DNA from: SOJZ01 sp964556565
GTDB taxonomy: Archaea > Thermoproteota > Bathyarchaeia > Bathyarchaeales > Bathyarchaeaceae
Reading direction: 5' to 3'
Assembly: GCA_964556565.1 (NCBI GenBank)
Contig: CAZKWF010000038.1
Location: forward strand, 1 to 10,110
DNA length: 10,110 nt
Of this stretch, positions 1 through 7,065 are shown piece after piece. The first letter of the stretch is position 1, and the number at the start of each line of letters is the position of its first letter. The position numbers were made by a program, and so were the translations under genes. The notes beneath the pieces are model-generated. The model made no database searches. It had not been told where the DNA came from and was given only the letters and a program-made list of their open reading frames with translations.

Positions 1-59
1 GTTGGATAAGTGATCATAATGGGTGACTATGTTCCACAACGTTGATTTCTCTAACACCC

Positions 60-70
60 ATTTTATATTG
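60..70 (+). promoter_or_regulatory. TATA-like box upstream of proS
   Basis: An AT-rich TTTTATATT element lies about 45-50 bases before the proS start. Archaeal transcription usually begins about 25 bases after the box centre, so a start near base 90 is expected. That would leave a short leader carrying the ribosome binding site GAGGAG at 100-105, which sits 8 bases before the ATG at 114. The pattern is seen in the sequence; promoter function is inferred. Confidence 0.45.
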
Positions 71-113
71 CTATTTGATTTTTCCAATAACATGTACTTG
101 AGGAGATGTTAAG

Positions 114-1556
114 ATGTCAGAGTCAGGAATTACCGTAAAAAAATCTGAACGATTTTCTGAGTGGTACACCCAAGCTGTCCTAAGGTCAGAATTGGCTGAT
201 TACGCTCCCATCAAGGGTTGCATCATCTTTAGAGAAGATTCATATGCCATATGGGAAAAAATCCAAGATTATTTCAACAAAAAAATAGGAGAAACAGGGC
301 ATAAAAACGTGTACTTTCCACTTTTTGTACCTGAAAGTCTGTTGAAAAAGGAAGCCGAACATTTTGAGGGATTTGTCCCAGAGTGCGCATGGGTCACAGT
401 TGGCGGAGATACTGAATTAGAAGAAAGACTTGCCATAAGACCCACGTCGGAAACAATAATGTACATAATGTATAGGAAATGGATAAAAAGCTGGAGAGAT
501 CTCCCCCTCAAATTGAATCAATGGTGCAACATCGTAAGATGGGAAACCAAAGCGACCAAGCCATTCCTAAGAACAAGAGAGTTTCTTTGGCAAGAAGGGC
601 ACACGGCACATGCGACAAAAGAAGAAGCAGAGAAAGAAGTCATGGATATTCTAGAAATCTATAAGGACTTAGCAGAAAATCAGCTAGCCATTCCAACGCT
701 GATTGGGAAAAAAACCGAGAGTGAAAAGTTCGCAGGGGCTCTTTATACAACCACCTTTGAGGCCATAATGCCAGATGGAAAAGCCCTCCAAATGGGAACA
801 TCGCACAATCTTGGACAAAACTTCTCTAAAGCATTCGGAATCAAATTCATTGGAGAGGATGAGAAAGATCACTACGTTTGGCAAACATCTTGGGGAATAG
901 CTACACGTTTGATAGGCGCGCTGGTGATGGTTCATGGCGACGACAGAGGATTAGTGCTTCCTCCTGAAATAGCACCATGTCAAACTGTAATCATTCCGAT
1001 ATTTTATAAGGAAATTGAAAGAGATCTGATCTTAAACAAGGCTAAAGAAGTCTTCAAAAAGTTAAAGGAAAACGGAATATCAGCTATTCTTGATGATAGA
1101 GCAGAATACACGCCTGGATGGAAATTCAACCAATGGGAATTGAAAGGCGTGCCTATAAGAATCGAGATCGGCCCAAAAGATGTAGAGAAAAAACAAGTAG
1201 TCGCTGCCAGAAGAGACACTTTGGAAAGAATTGCTGTAAAAGAAGAAGAGTTAATTGACGATATCAATGGAATGCTAAAAGAAATTCAAGACAACCTTTT
1301 CAATCGAGCCAAGAAATTCCTTGACGAACGCATCACCTCAGTAAAGACTTACGATGAGTTCAAGAAAGTTCTAAGAAAGAAGGGTGGATTCATCAAAGCT
1401 TGCTGGTGCTCAAATCAAACGTGCGAAGAAAAGATAAAAGAAGAAACCGGCGCAACCATTAGATTGATTCCATTTGAAAAGGAAGAAGCATTTTCAACAT
1501 GTATCTACTGTGGCGGTGAAACAAAAGAAGTGGTCTACTTCGCTAGAGCATACTAG
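114..1556 (+). CDS. proS: Prolyl-tRNA synthetase, archaeal/eukaryotic type
   Basis: This class II aminoacyl-tRNA synthetase attaches proline to tRNA-Pro in the cytoplasm. The 480-residue length fits the compact archaeal/eukaryotic-like form, which lacks the bacterial editing insertion. Visible class II signatures are RPTSE (109-113), the motif 2 region around FLRTREFLWQEGH (151-163), GTSHNLGQNF (228-237) and motif 3 GDDRGL (275-280). An anticodon-binding domain follows from about 290 to 400. The C-terminal domain carries a Cys4 zinc site, most likely C432, C437, C463 and C466. The protein ends in FARAY; a C-terminal tyrosine is a conserved feature of this family. The ATG start is supported by GAGGAG 8 bases upstream and a TATA box at 60-70. 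It appears to be transcribed alone, with a T-rich terminator-like stretch after the stop. No truncation or missing motif is seen. Confidence 0.97.
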   Translation: MSESGITVKKSERFSEWYTQAVLRSELADYAPIKGCIIFREDSYAIWEKIQDYFNKKIGETGHKNVYFPLFVPESLLKKEAEHFEGFVPECAWVTVGGDTELEERLAIRPTSETIMYIMYRKWIKSWRDLPLKLNQWCNIVRWETKATKPFLRTREFLWQEGHTAHATKEEAEKEVMDILEIYKDLAENQLAIPTLIGKKTESEKFAGALYTTTFEAIMPDGKALQMGTSHNLGQNFSKAFGIKFIGEDEKDHYVWQTSWGIATRLIGALVMVHGDDRGLVLPPEIAPCQTVIIPIFYKEIERDLILNKAKEVFKKLKENGISAILDDRAEYTPGWKFNQWELKGVPIRIEIGPKDVEKKQVVAARRDTLERIAVKEEELIDDINGMLKEIQDNLFNRAKKFLDERITSVKTYDEFKKVLRKKGGFIKACWCSNQTCEEKIKEETGATIRLIPFEKEEAFSTCIYCGGETKEVVYFARAY

Positions 1557-1562
1557 CCACGT

Positions 1563-1584
1563 ATGCATGCTTTTTTATTCTTTC
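1563..1584 (+). terminator. T-rich archaeal-type terminator after proS
   Basis: A small palindromic patch (GTATGCATGC) is followed directly by a run of six T and then a further pyrimidine-rich stretch, starting 7 bases after the proS stop. Archaeal RNA polymerase terminates on such T-rich tracts. The same tract includes TTTTTTATTC, which could also act as a weak TATA box for the radical SAM gene at 1624. Confidence 0.4.
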
Positions 1585-1623
1585 ACATAGAATCTCGAAT
1601 GCCTTGAATGGATTAGAATAGCG

Positions 1624-2619
1624 TTGAAATCAACCAAACTGGTCAGTAAAACACTTGCAGGTTTCTTGAAATTCAGAGTGGGCAAGCCCCGCCCCTTATT
1701 TGCCACCTATGATGTAACTAGCCGATGTAATATGAGGTGCGCCTATTGTGACTGGTGGAAAACGAATACATCTGAACTGCCGACTAAAGAGGCCTTGTTT
1801 GTCATAGACAATGTTTGCCAATTAGGTGTTTCATTCTTCAACTTCTGTGGAGGGGAACCGATGATGCGCAAAGACTTGATAACCCTTGCTGAAAGAGCTT
1901 CGTCCTACGATTGCATAGTGAGTATGAATACTAACGGTACACTCCTGAAAGTTAACAGGGTTTCTGAGATTGCGGACACCTTTGATGTCGTTGTTGTATC
2001 ACTTGATGGTCTCAAAGAGGTTCATGATAACGGTAGAGGAGTACAGGGAAGCTTCGAAGATGCTGTGGAGGGTATAAGATTGTTGAGGGCTGGTGGAGTG
2101 AGAGTTGGAGTGAGTATAGTCATGTCCCCTCGGAACGTCAAAACACTACCTGAGTTTGTTGAATGGCTTCGCAATCGGGTTTCCTTCGTTACAATTCAAC
2201 CTATGCACCCCTATCCACCTCCTCCTCAAAACAGACCTTCTCCTAAGGAAGTCTCGAAAGCCATAGATTTTTTGTTAGGCCTCAAACGAGAAAACCCTAA
2301 GTTCTTATCGGTACCCACCGACTTCGTCAAAGGCTTCAAGCCTTTTTTCGATGGAAAGGCACCGAAGATATGCCACGCTGGAGAACTCTACATATCCGTC
2401 GACCCGATGGGTAGGCTCAAAGCTTGCGCAGCACGGGCTGATGTAGTGCTTGGTAGCATTCTCAAGCATTCAGCTAGTGAGATGTTAAGAAAAAGAGTGG
2501 AGAATCCAAATTGGTACAAAGTTTCTTCTTGTAAAGGATGCTGGCTCGGATGTACCGTGGGAGTCTCGATGTGGATGAGAAAGCCGCTCAAAGAGGGCAT
2601 CCATTTGATTGGTCTTTAA
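1624..2619 (+). CDS. Radical SAM protein with SPASM/twitch-like C-terminal cysteines
   Basis: This is a 331-residue radical SAM enzyme. The cluster motif CNMRCAYC (C35, C39, C42) binds the 4Fe-4S cluster that cleaves S-adenosylmethionine, and GGEP (76-79) is the usual SAM-contacting motif. The C-terminal part has C250-X12-G-X4-C268, which fits the twitch/SPASM pattern CX9-15GX4C, followed by C303, C306 and C310. It therefore probably carries at least one auxiliary iron-sulfur cluster. Such proteins modify peptides or proteins, or make cofactors and lipids; the substrate cannot be told here. Residues 1-20 are basic and amphipathic, suggesting membrane association. The start is a TTG with no clear ribosome binding site and is the least certain part. 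No precursor-peptide ORF is apparent on either side. The following DedA gene is 116 bases away and has its own TATA-like box. Confidence 0.9.
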   Translation: MKSTKLVSKTLAGFLKFRVGKPRPLFATYDVTSRCNMRCAYCDWWKTNTSELPTKEALFVIDNVCQLGVSFFNFCGGEPMMRKDLITLAERASSYDCIVSMNTNGTLLKVNRVSEIADTFDVVVVSLDGLKEVHDNGRGVQGSFEDAVEGIRLLRAGGVRVGVSIVMSPRNVKTLPEFVEWLRNRVSFVTIQPMHPYPPPPQNRPSPKEVSKAIDFLLGLKRENPKFLSVPTDFVKGFKPFFDGKAPKICHAGELYISVDPMGRLKACAARADVVLGSILKHSASEMLRKRVENPNWYKVSSCKGCWLGCTVGVSMWMRKPLKEGIHLIGL

Positions 2620-2687
2620 GAACATTCCAGTTGATGCTGCAGTCACAGCGACACAAGTTATTTGAGTTAGAAAAGAGAGACAATGAC

Positions 2688-2699
2688 AATACTTAAACC
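2688..2699 (+). promoter_or_regulatory. TATA-like box before the DedA-endonuclease Q pair
   Basis: AATACTTAAACC lies about 45 bases before the DedA start and would place transcription initiation near 2718. That is just upstream of the purine-rich GAGGG at 2726-2730. It is seen as a pattern only, but it agrees with the 116-base gap after the radical SAM gene and suggests a separate promoter. Confidence 0.3.
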
Positions 2700-2735
2700 C
2701 GCAGACGACAAAATTCGAAAAAAGAGAGGGTTTGT

Positions 2736-3371
2736 TTGGTGCTTCTAGAGTGGATGGAGCAGTTTGTGATTCAATTTGGTTATTTGGGAGTTTTCTTTAT
2801 AAGTTTCATTGGCTCGATGTCGATTATCGTTCCCATACCTTACACTCTAGTCATACTTTTATTAAGTATGAGAGGGGTCATGAATCCTCTTCTCCTTACG
2901 ATTGCAGGAGGCATTGGTTCTGGTATCGGTGAATTTTCTGGGTATGCATTAGGATACTACGGACGAACTATGATAAGCAAAAAACGGCAAAGAAAAATGA
3001 ATTATATGGTTAAGGCTCTTAACCGCTATGGGTCTATTGTGATTTTTCTCTTTGCTTTAACTCCTTTACCAGATGACCTACTCTTCGTTCCGCTAGGGAT
3101 TTTGCGATACTCGTTTATTAAAGCGTTCATTCCTTGTTTTTTAGGAAAACTGTTAATGTGCGGTATTTTAGCTTTCGGTGGCCAGCTGTATTATGATGCC
3201 CTTCGCATTATTTTCGGTGAAACGGTATGGGAGATAGAGATTCTTACCTCTATAATCACCGCTGTAGCTTTGATGTTAACCCTCGTAGCAATGTTCAAGA
3301 TTGATTGGGAGAAGCTTCTCAAGAAATATGTAGACGTAGAGGCGAAAAAAAGAGTTGCGAGTAATCGCTGA
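2736..3371 (+). CDS. DedA/VTT-family (SNARE-associated) membrane protein
   Basis: This is an integral membrane protein of up to 211 residues with several hydrophobic segments: about 10-45, 50-75 (re-entrant-like), 99-120, 125-150 and 168-187. The E66-x2-G-Y-x2-G pattern and the TPLPDDLLFVPLG block (109-121) are typical of the DedA/VTT family. Members act as lipid scramblases or flippases (undecaprenyl-phosphate recycling in bacteria, TMEM41/VMP1 in eukaryotes); the archaeal substrate is not established. The start is either TTG 2736 or the next codon, GTG 2739. GAGGG at 2726-2730 is 8 bases before the GTG but only 5 before the TTG, which favours the GTG. The C-terminus is a basic cytoplasmic tail. 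Its 3' end overlaps the endonuclease Q start by 17 bases, indicating co-transcription and probably coupled translation. Confidence 0.88.
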   Translation: MVLLEWMEQFVIQFGYLGVFFISFIGSMSIIVPIPYTLVILLLSMRGVMNPLLLTIAGGIGSGIGEFSGYALGYYGRTMISKKRQRKMNYMVKALNRYGSIVIFLFALTPLPDDLLFVPLGILRYSFIKAFIPCFLGKLLMCGILAFGGQLYYDALRIIFGETVWEIEILTSIITAVALMLTLVAMFKIDWEKLLKKYVDVEAKKRVASNR

Positions 3372-4629
3372 TCTCCACATTCACAGCAAGTATAGCCGCG
3401 CCACGAGCAAGAGAATGAACATAGATGAGATTTCTCGTTTTGCCCGAATTAAAGGCTTGAATCTGGTGGGTACAGGAGACTTTACGCATCCAAAATGGTT
3501 CAAAGAACTAAGTGAAGAACTAACCGAAGTTTCGGAAACAAACCTTTACAGATCCACTAAAGCTCCAGACTCTACAGTGCATTTCATGACAACTGTTGAA
3601 GTGTCTACGATCTTCACATTCAAGAGTACGGTAAAAAAGGTTCACCACGTAGTCTTAACGCCCAGCTTGGAAACAGCAGTTCAAATTAGTGAACGGCTGG
3701 CGAAATATGGCGATCTCAGCATAGATGGCAGACCCACTTTGGACATGAGTGCACCACAACTTGTAGAGGAGGTGATGGAAGTTTCGGATAAGAACCTAGT
3801 GATACCTGCTCATGTTTGGACGCCTTGGTTCAGCCTCTTCGGCGCGTTCAGTGGATTCGATCGAATAGAGGACTGTTATCAAGACATGACGAAACACATC
3901 TCCGCTCTAGAAACGGGGCTTTCTTCAGATCCACCTATGAACTGGCGGTTGAGTGCGCTTGACAAATTTACTTTGGTTTCAAACAGCGATAGTCACAGCA
4001 GTTGGCCATGGAGAATTGGAAGAGAGGCCAACGTATTTGAACTTGAACGGTTGACATATGCCGAAGTCATTGACTCAATTCGCAAGAAGGATACAAAACG
4101 CTTTAAATTTACCATTGAAACCGACCCGGCGTATGGTAAATATCATTGGACGGGTCATCGAAACTGCAATGTTTCTCTTTCCCCTCAGGAGGCTGTAAAG
4201 TTTGGAAACCTTTGTCCAGTTTGTCGTAGAAAACTTACGAAAGGCGTGGAGCAACGCGTGGAGGAGTTGGCGGATCGACCTGCAGGCTTTGCATCTAAAG
4301 GAACCATAGGATATTTGCGTCTATTACCTCTCTCCGAAATTATTTCGACTGTCTTGGGAACCACTTACCCTGGAACCCAAAAGGTATGGAGCGTCTACAA
4401 CATGCTTATCCCCAAGTTCGGCGATGAATATAGCGTGCTCATGGATGCACCTATGCAAGAAATGTCTAAAATCATTGATCCAAGGATTTCGGAAGCCATT
4501 GTTCGAGTTAGAGAAGGCAAGGTGAGGGTTATACCCGGCTATGATGGTGTGTACGGTCGGCTTAACTTATTTGAAGAAGAAAAGCCGCTGGAAAGGGTTG
4601 ACCAGCGGAACATAACAGACTTCATGTAA
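3355..4629 (+). CDS. Endonuclease Q (PHP-domain repair nuclease)
   Basis: This is a 424-residue PHP-superfamily nuclease matching endonuclease Q, known from Thermococcales and some other archaea. That enzyme nicks DNA 5' of deaminated bases (uracil, hypoxanthine, xanthine) and abasic sites. PHP metal ligands are visible in order: DLHIH (D6, H8, H10), D42/H45 in TGDFTH, E82, H97/H98, H153 in PAHVW and SDSH (D212, H214). A zinc-finger-like set follows (H268, C271, then CPVC C287/C290), as expected for the family. The C-terminal portion (about 310-400) contains the helical block around GFASKGTIGYLRLLPL. The start is TTG at 3355, only five codons before the first metal ligand and inside the end of the DedA gene, so translation is probably coupled. 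The assignment rests on overall length, the metal ligands and the zinc site. Confidence 0.92.
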   Translation: MRVIADLHIHSKYSRATSKRMNIDEISRFARIKGLNLVGTGDFTHPKWFKELSEELTEVSETNLYRSTKAPDSTVHFMTTVEVSTIFTFKSTVKKVHHVVLTPSLETAVQISERLAKYGDLSIDGRPTLDMSAPQLVEEVMEVSDKNLVIPAHVWTPWFSLFGAFSGFDRIEDCYQDMTKHISALETGLSSDPPMNWRLSALDKFTLVSNSDSHSSWPWRIGREANVFELERLTYAEVIDSIRKKDTKRFKFTIETDPAYGKYHWTGHRNCNVSLSPQEAVKFGNLCPVCRRKLTKGVEQRVEELADRPAGFASKGTIGYLRLLPLSEIISTVLGTTYPGTQKVWSVYNMLIPKFGDEYSVLMDAPMQEMSKIIDPRISEAIVRVREGKVRVIPGYDGVYGRLNLFEEEKPLERVDQRNITDFM

Positions 4630-4641
4630 ACACAGCACACA

Positions 4642-5127
4642 CTAATGTAAAAACTTAAGAACGATCTCCCAAACGAAATAACAGGCAAGTATCAAAGTAA
4701 TCACGGCGTTTGAGAATACTACCATTTCCTCTTTTTTTCTAACATTTACTCCAGCAAATGCAATTAGAAAGACTCCTGCTGCCCAGATTAAGAGACCTAC
4801 GTAAAACTGTGGTTGAGAAAGAATTAGCCCAGTTGATTCCTGTATCATTGCTGAACCATAAAAGAAGAACCCTAGTATTGCAGAGAACAAACCTGCACCT
4901 TCAAGCAATAGAAAAAGTCCAGCATTTAGTGAACTGAAATGCCCCGCAATTGCGGTGGAAAGTAGAACAACTCCTAATGCAGAGACCATCATTGCAACGA
5001 CATTGATTTGAATAGTTTGCTGAATTACCGCTTTTTCTCCTGTTTCTGTTCCACTCATAAAGAACAAAGAAATCAAGACCACTACTGGACCAAGAAATAA
5101 AGCACCGTCAGTTACCTTCAATTGCAT
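4642..5127 (-). CDS. Small five-helix membrane protein of unknown function
   Basis: A 161-residue hydrophobic protein that I do not recognise. Starting from ATG 5127, hydrophobic segments lie at about 8-24, 39-60, 66-88, 104-123 and 130-158. The loops are short and charged, such as VRKKEE between helices 4 and 5. No catalytic or metal-binding motif is evident. It loosely resembles small archaeal DUF981-like proteins in size and topology, but the conserved motif I would expect is missing, so I do not assign it. A TTG at 5136 would add three residues (NS after the start). No Shine-Dalgarno is seen, but a TATA-like box at 5165-5176 predicts a very short leader. It converges on endonuclease Q with 12 bases between the stops, so the 3' ends of the two transcripts probably overlap. 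Confidence 0.75.
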   Translation of the reverse strand: MQLKVTDGALFLGPVVVLISLFFMSGTETGEKAVIQQTIQINVVAMMVSALGVVLLSTAIAGHFSSLNAGLFLLLEGAGLFSAILGFFFYGSAMIQESTGLILSQPQFYVGLLIWAAGVFLIAFAGVNVRKKEEMVVFSNAVITLILACYFVWEIVLKFLH

Positions 5128-5164
5128 ACTATTCAACCATGTGCGGCTCTATTTTGCTGTTGAG

Positions 5165-5176
5165 TAATTAAATTTA
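5165..5176 (-). promoter_or_regulatory. TATA-like box for the minus-strand membrane protein
   Basis: Read on the minus strand, ATAAATTTAA lies about 40-45 bases before the ATG at 5127. Transcription would start near 5144, giving a leader of 15-20 bases with no Shine-Dalgarno, which is common for archaeal near-leaderless genes. It is inferred from spacing and composition. Confidence 0.35.
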
Positions 5177-5316
5177 TGAATTAAGAATACACACAGAAAA
5201 TCGGATTTCATAAATGCACTCTTGAATCCAAGGCGCATACTTCTTAGGATGCCACAGCACATCTTGTCTCTTTCAGTAAGAGCTTGATGAAAACTTTTTA
5301 TGGCACCTAGGCTCAC

Positions 5317-5328
5317 GTTCTTAAAGTC
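5317..5328 (+). promoter_or_regulatory. TATA-like box for the polyferredoxin gene
   Basis: GTTCTTAAAGTC lies about 48 bases before the TTG start at 5370, predicting initiation near 5348. The purine-rich GAGGAG at 5352-5357 then lies in the short leader, 12 bases before the start codon, a slightly long spacing. A second AT-rich candidate is CAATAAAATA at 5334-5343. Confidence 0.3.
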
Positions 5329-5369
5329 GCATACAATAAAATACAAAATCAGAGGAGCAACAAAAAGCA

Positions 5370-6293
5370 TTGACTGAAATAAAGGAGACAGAGTCTCACG
5401 TTAAGAAAACCATTTTCAGAATAGACACAGCGAGGAAAATCACACAATTTTGTTGTTTTCTACTGCTCAATGCAGTTGTTTTCAGCTTGGATCCCTGGCC
5501 GATACTCCTCCCAATAGTCCAAAGTCCAGGAGTCCCTCAAAAAACTATAAGCGACGCTTTTTCAGCTCTACAAGTAATGCTCTATCAGCGCATTTTTCCC
5601 TGGCTTCCCATAGCCTCGTTTCTTTTGACGGCGGTTATTTTGGGTAGAGCTCTCTGTGGTTGGGTCTGTCCTTTTGGGTTTATCCAAGACTTGTTGGGGT
5701 ACATTAAGAAGAGGCATACACGAGTTTCCTTGAGAACCCATGGAGATCTGGTTAAAGTCAAATATGGGATTTTAGGGGCCATCTTGTTTATCAGCGGGAC
5801 ATTAGCTATATCTCTGGTTGCGGGAGTAGGCAAAAGTTATGAAAGTGCTATAGGTGTGTTCGCTCCGGCTCCGTTTAATGCTTTAAGTCCTGCTGACACG
5901 CTTTTTGCTATTCTGCCTCGAATGGTTTTAATGGTTGTTTACGTCCCTGAAGCGGTGGTTGCCGGAATTCTCTCTGACCCGCTTTTCTGGGTTCGGCTTA
6001 CCATAATGATAGCCATAATAGTTTTGGCTGCCTATGTTCCGAGAAGCTGGTGTCGATACTTTTGTCCCATTGGCGCGTTATTGGCGGTGCTAAATAGATT
6101 CAGCTTTCTCGGCTTGAAGAGAGATCCGTTGAGGTGCACTAGGGTTGGTTGTCGCACGTGTGTGGATGCATGTCCGATGATGGTTCGTATCCTTGAATTG
6201 CCTTGGGAGAAATTCACTGATTCAGAATGTATATATTGCCTAGAATGCGTTGATGCATGTCCAACAAGAGCCATAAAGCCGAAATTCCCATAG
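5370..6293 (+). CDS. NapH-type membrane polyferredoxin (4Fe-4S binding protein)
   Basis: A 307-residue membrane iron-sulfur protein of the NapH/MauN/CcoG-like group, which moves electrons between the membrane quinone pool and cytoplasmic or external redox partners. Hydrophobic segments lie at about 25-50, 76-98, 131-155, 180-202 and 204-224. Two CX3CP motifs, CGWVCPFG (C96, C100) and CRYFCPIG (C228, C232), sit at membrane ends. Two C-terminal ferredoxin sites follow: C256-X4-C261-X2-C264-X3-C268P and C287-X2-C290-X2-C293-X3-C297P. The first has X4 rather than X2 after its first cysteine, a variant spacing. The TTG start is supported by GAGGAG upstream and by the lack of a better start before the first membrane segment. 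No partner oxidoreductase, cytochrome or reductase gene lies beside it, so the electron donor and acceptor are unknown. The gene is divergent from the membrane protein at 4642-5127. Confidence 0.9.
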   Translation: MTEIKETESHVKKTIFRIDTARKITQFCCFLLLNAVVFSLDPWPILLPIVQSPGVPQKTISDAFSALQVMLYQRIFPWLPIASFLLTAVILGRALCGWVCPFGFIQDLLGYIKKRHTRVSLRTHGDLVKVKYGILGAILFISGTLAISLVAGVGKSYESAIGVFAPAPFNALSPADTLFAILPRMVLMVVYVPEAVVAGILSDPLFWVRLTIMIAIIVLAAYVPRSWCRYFCPIGALLAVLNRFSFLGLKRDPLRCTRVGCRTCVDACPMMVRILELPWEKFTDSECIYCLECVDACPTRAIKPKFP

Positions 6294-6683
6294 AAACGTT
6301 AAAGATTACGTGAAGTGAAGGCTACTGCTTGCGCTTCCTTGGTGGTTGTCTGAAACATTGCGGTCATTAAGCCAGTGCTCCAGTAAGCAAGGTTGCATTG
6401 AACGGAAAGTGTGTGAATGTTGGGGAATTGTTAGGCGTTTCTCGGCGTCTATCAGATTACTAGATCATAATGGCCTTTCACTGGGAAGCTTTCATCTAGC
6501 AAGAACGAGGTAGTTATCGCCCGCTGACCCGGCGCCCCTCCTGAAAGGCTTTGCCTAACGCCCGTTCTTATTTTTAGAGAATTTCTAGCTGTTAAGGTGG
6601 TGCGGGCATGGCTTAGCCTGAATTAACGTTCTATTGAATCTCCTCTTACTCCTTTTTATTCAGACCCGGCACCAAGAAGCTGA
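6294..6683. other. Gene-free stretch between the polyferredoxin and winged-helix genes
   Basis: About 390 bases with stops in all frames and no credible small ORF. It holds short inverted repeats, including a GTTAGGC at 6430-6436 that is the reverse complement of GCCTAAC at 6553-6559, and the branched element described at 6501-6575. I see no tRNA, SRP RNA, RNase P RNA or C/D-box signature. Some of it is presumably the untranslated ends of the convergent transcripts on either side. Confidence 0.5.
6501..6575 (+). ncRNA. Possible small structured RNA ending in a T-run
   Basis: AAGAACG (6501-6507) pairs perfectly with CGTTCTT (6563-6569). Two inner hairpins lie inside: CGCC/GGCG (6518-6521 with 6531-6534, a 9-base loop) and AGGC/GCCT (6546-6549 with 6553-6556, a 3-base loop). 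The outer stem is followed by TTATTTTT, a termination-like tract. The segment is visibly more GC-rich inside than the flanks. It lacks the T-arm and anticodon features of a tRNA and does not match any RNA family I know. It could instead be the terminator region of the polyferredoxin transcript. The pairing is seen by eye; the role is a guess. Confidence 0.3.
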
Positions 6684-7022
6684 CTATACTACTCTGTTGC
6701 GGAAAGTTTCTAAAACGAGGTACCACACGTCAAAATCTTTCAGAAAGCGGGACCCCTTCTCGGTTAGTCTGTATCTAGCTGCTTCTTGACTTCTTAGGGG
6801 ATCTGTAGCCTTCACGATATCGCAGAGTAACAAGTGGTTTAAATACTGGTTCGCTTGGCCAAAATTTAGATTTGCAGCTCGCATTATGCCTGTTTTTGTC
6901 TTCCCTTTCGGGTCACGGTAGATTGTATCCAAAATTTCTGCCACTATAGTCGCTCTGTCTCTGTATTTGAACTTGGATGGAAAGATTCTTCCAAACCCCA
7001 TACTAAACAGGTTGAGATGCAT
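6684..7022 (-). CDS. Small archaeal winged-helix DNA-binding protein
   Basis: A 112-residue protein resembling the archaeal HTH_45-type winged-helix regulators. After a short N-terminus comes a helix (about residues 21-37, RDRATIVAEILDTIYRD), then the KTKTGIMRAANL turn-helix (41-52), a probable recognition helix around GQANQYLNHLLLCDIV (55-70) and a wing ending in RYRLTEKGSRFLK (83-95). These proteins normally bind DNA and regulate transcription; the target is unknown. I chose the ATG at 7022 because GGAGGAG (7036-7030 on the minus strand) lies exactly 7 bases upstream. A further in-frame start at 7121 would add 33 residues of low-complexity leader and ignore this site. The gene lies alone, upstream of tRNA-Leu in genomic order but downstream of it in transcription direction. 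Confidence 0.82.
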   Translation of the reverse strand: MHLNLFSMGFGRIFPSKFKYRDRATIVAEILDTIYRDPKGKTKTGIMRAANLNFGQANQYLNHLLLCDIVKATDPLRSQEAARYRLTEKGSRFLKDFDVWYLVLETFRNRVV

Positions 7023-7029
7023 TATCTTT

Positions 7030-7065
7030 CTCCTCCAATATAATATATGTGATTTTGGAAAATAA
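7030..7065 (-). promoter_or_regulatory. Shine-Dalgarno and TATA-like box of the winged-helix gene
   Basis: GGAGGAG at 7036-7030 (minus strand) is a strong ribosome binding site and fixes the start at 7022. Further upstream, TTTATTTTC near 7062-7054 could be the TATA box, predicting a transcript start near 7034. A second AT-rich run, ATATATTATAT near 7047-7037, is too close to the start codon to be the TATA box but may add promoter melting. Confidence 0.5.

Noticed and set aside
1..93. A minus-strand open frame from an ATG at 93 to the window edge (31 codons) that could be the start of a gene divergent from proS.
   Set aside because: No Shine-Dalgarno precedes it, it would cover the proS TATA box, and 31 codons with no motif are too few to support a call. 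Sequence beyond the window edge would settle it.
269..1267. Several open frames inside proS on both strands, and similar ones inside the radical SAM, polyferredoxin and helicase genes.
   Set aside because: They lie wholly within strongly supported genes, show no domain features and lack ribosome binding sites.
5149..5370. A 73-codon minus-strand open frame in the divergent region before the polyferredoxin gene.
   Set aside because: It has no ribosome binding site, no recognisable domain and an irregular composition. It also covers the promoters expected for both flanking genes, so it is most likely a chance open frame.
6430..6559. GTTAGGC and GCCTAAC, inverted copies resembling integron attC core boxes.
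   Set aside because: The order is the reverse of a single attC site, no partner boxes with attC spacing lie outside them, and there is no integrase or cassette ORF. A 7-base inverted pair is expected by chance.
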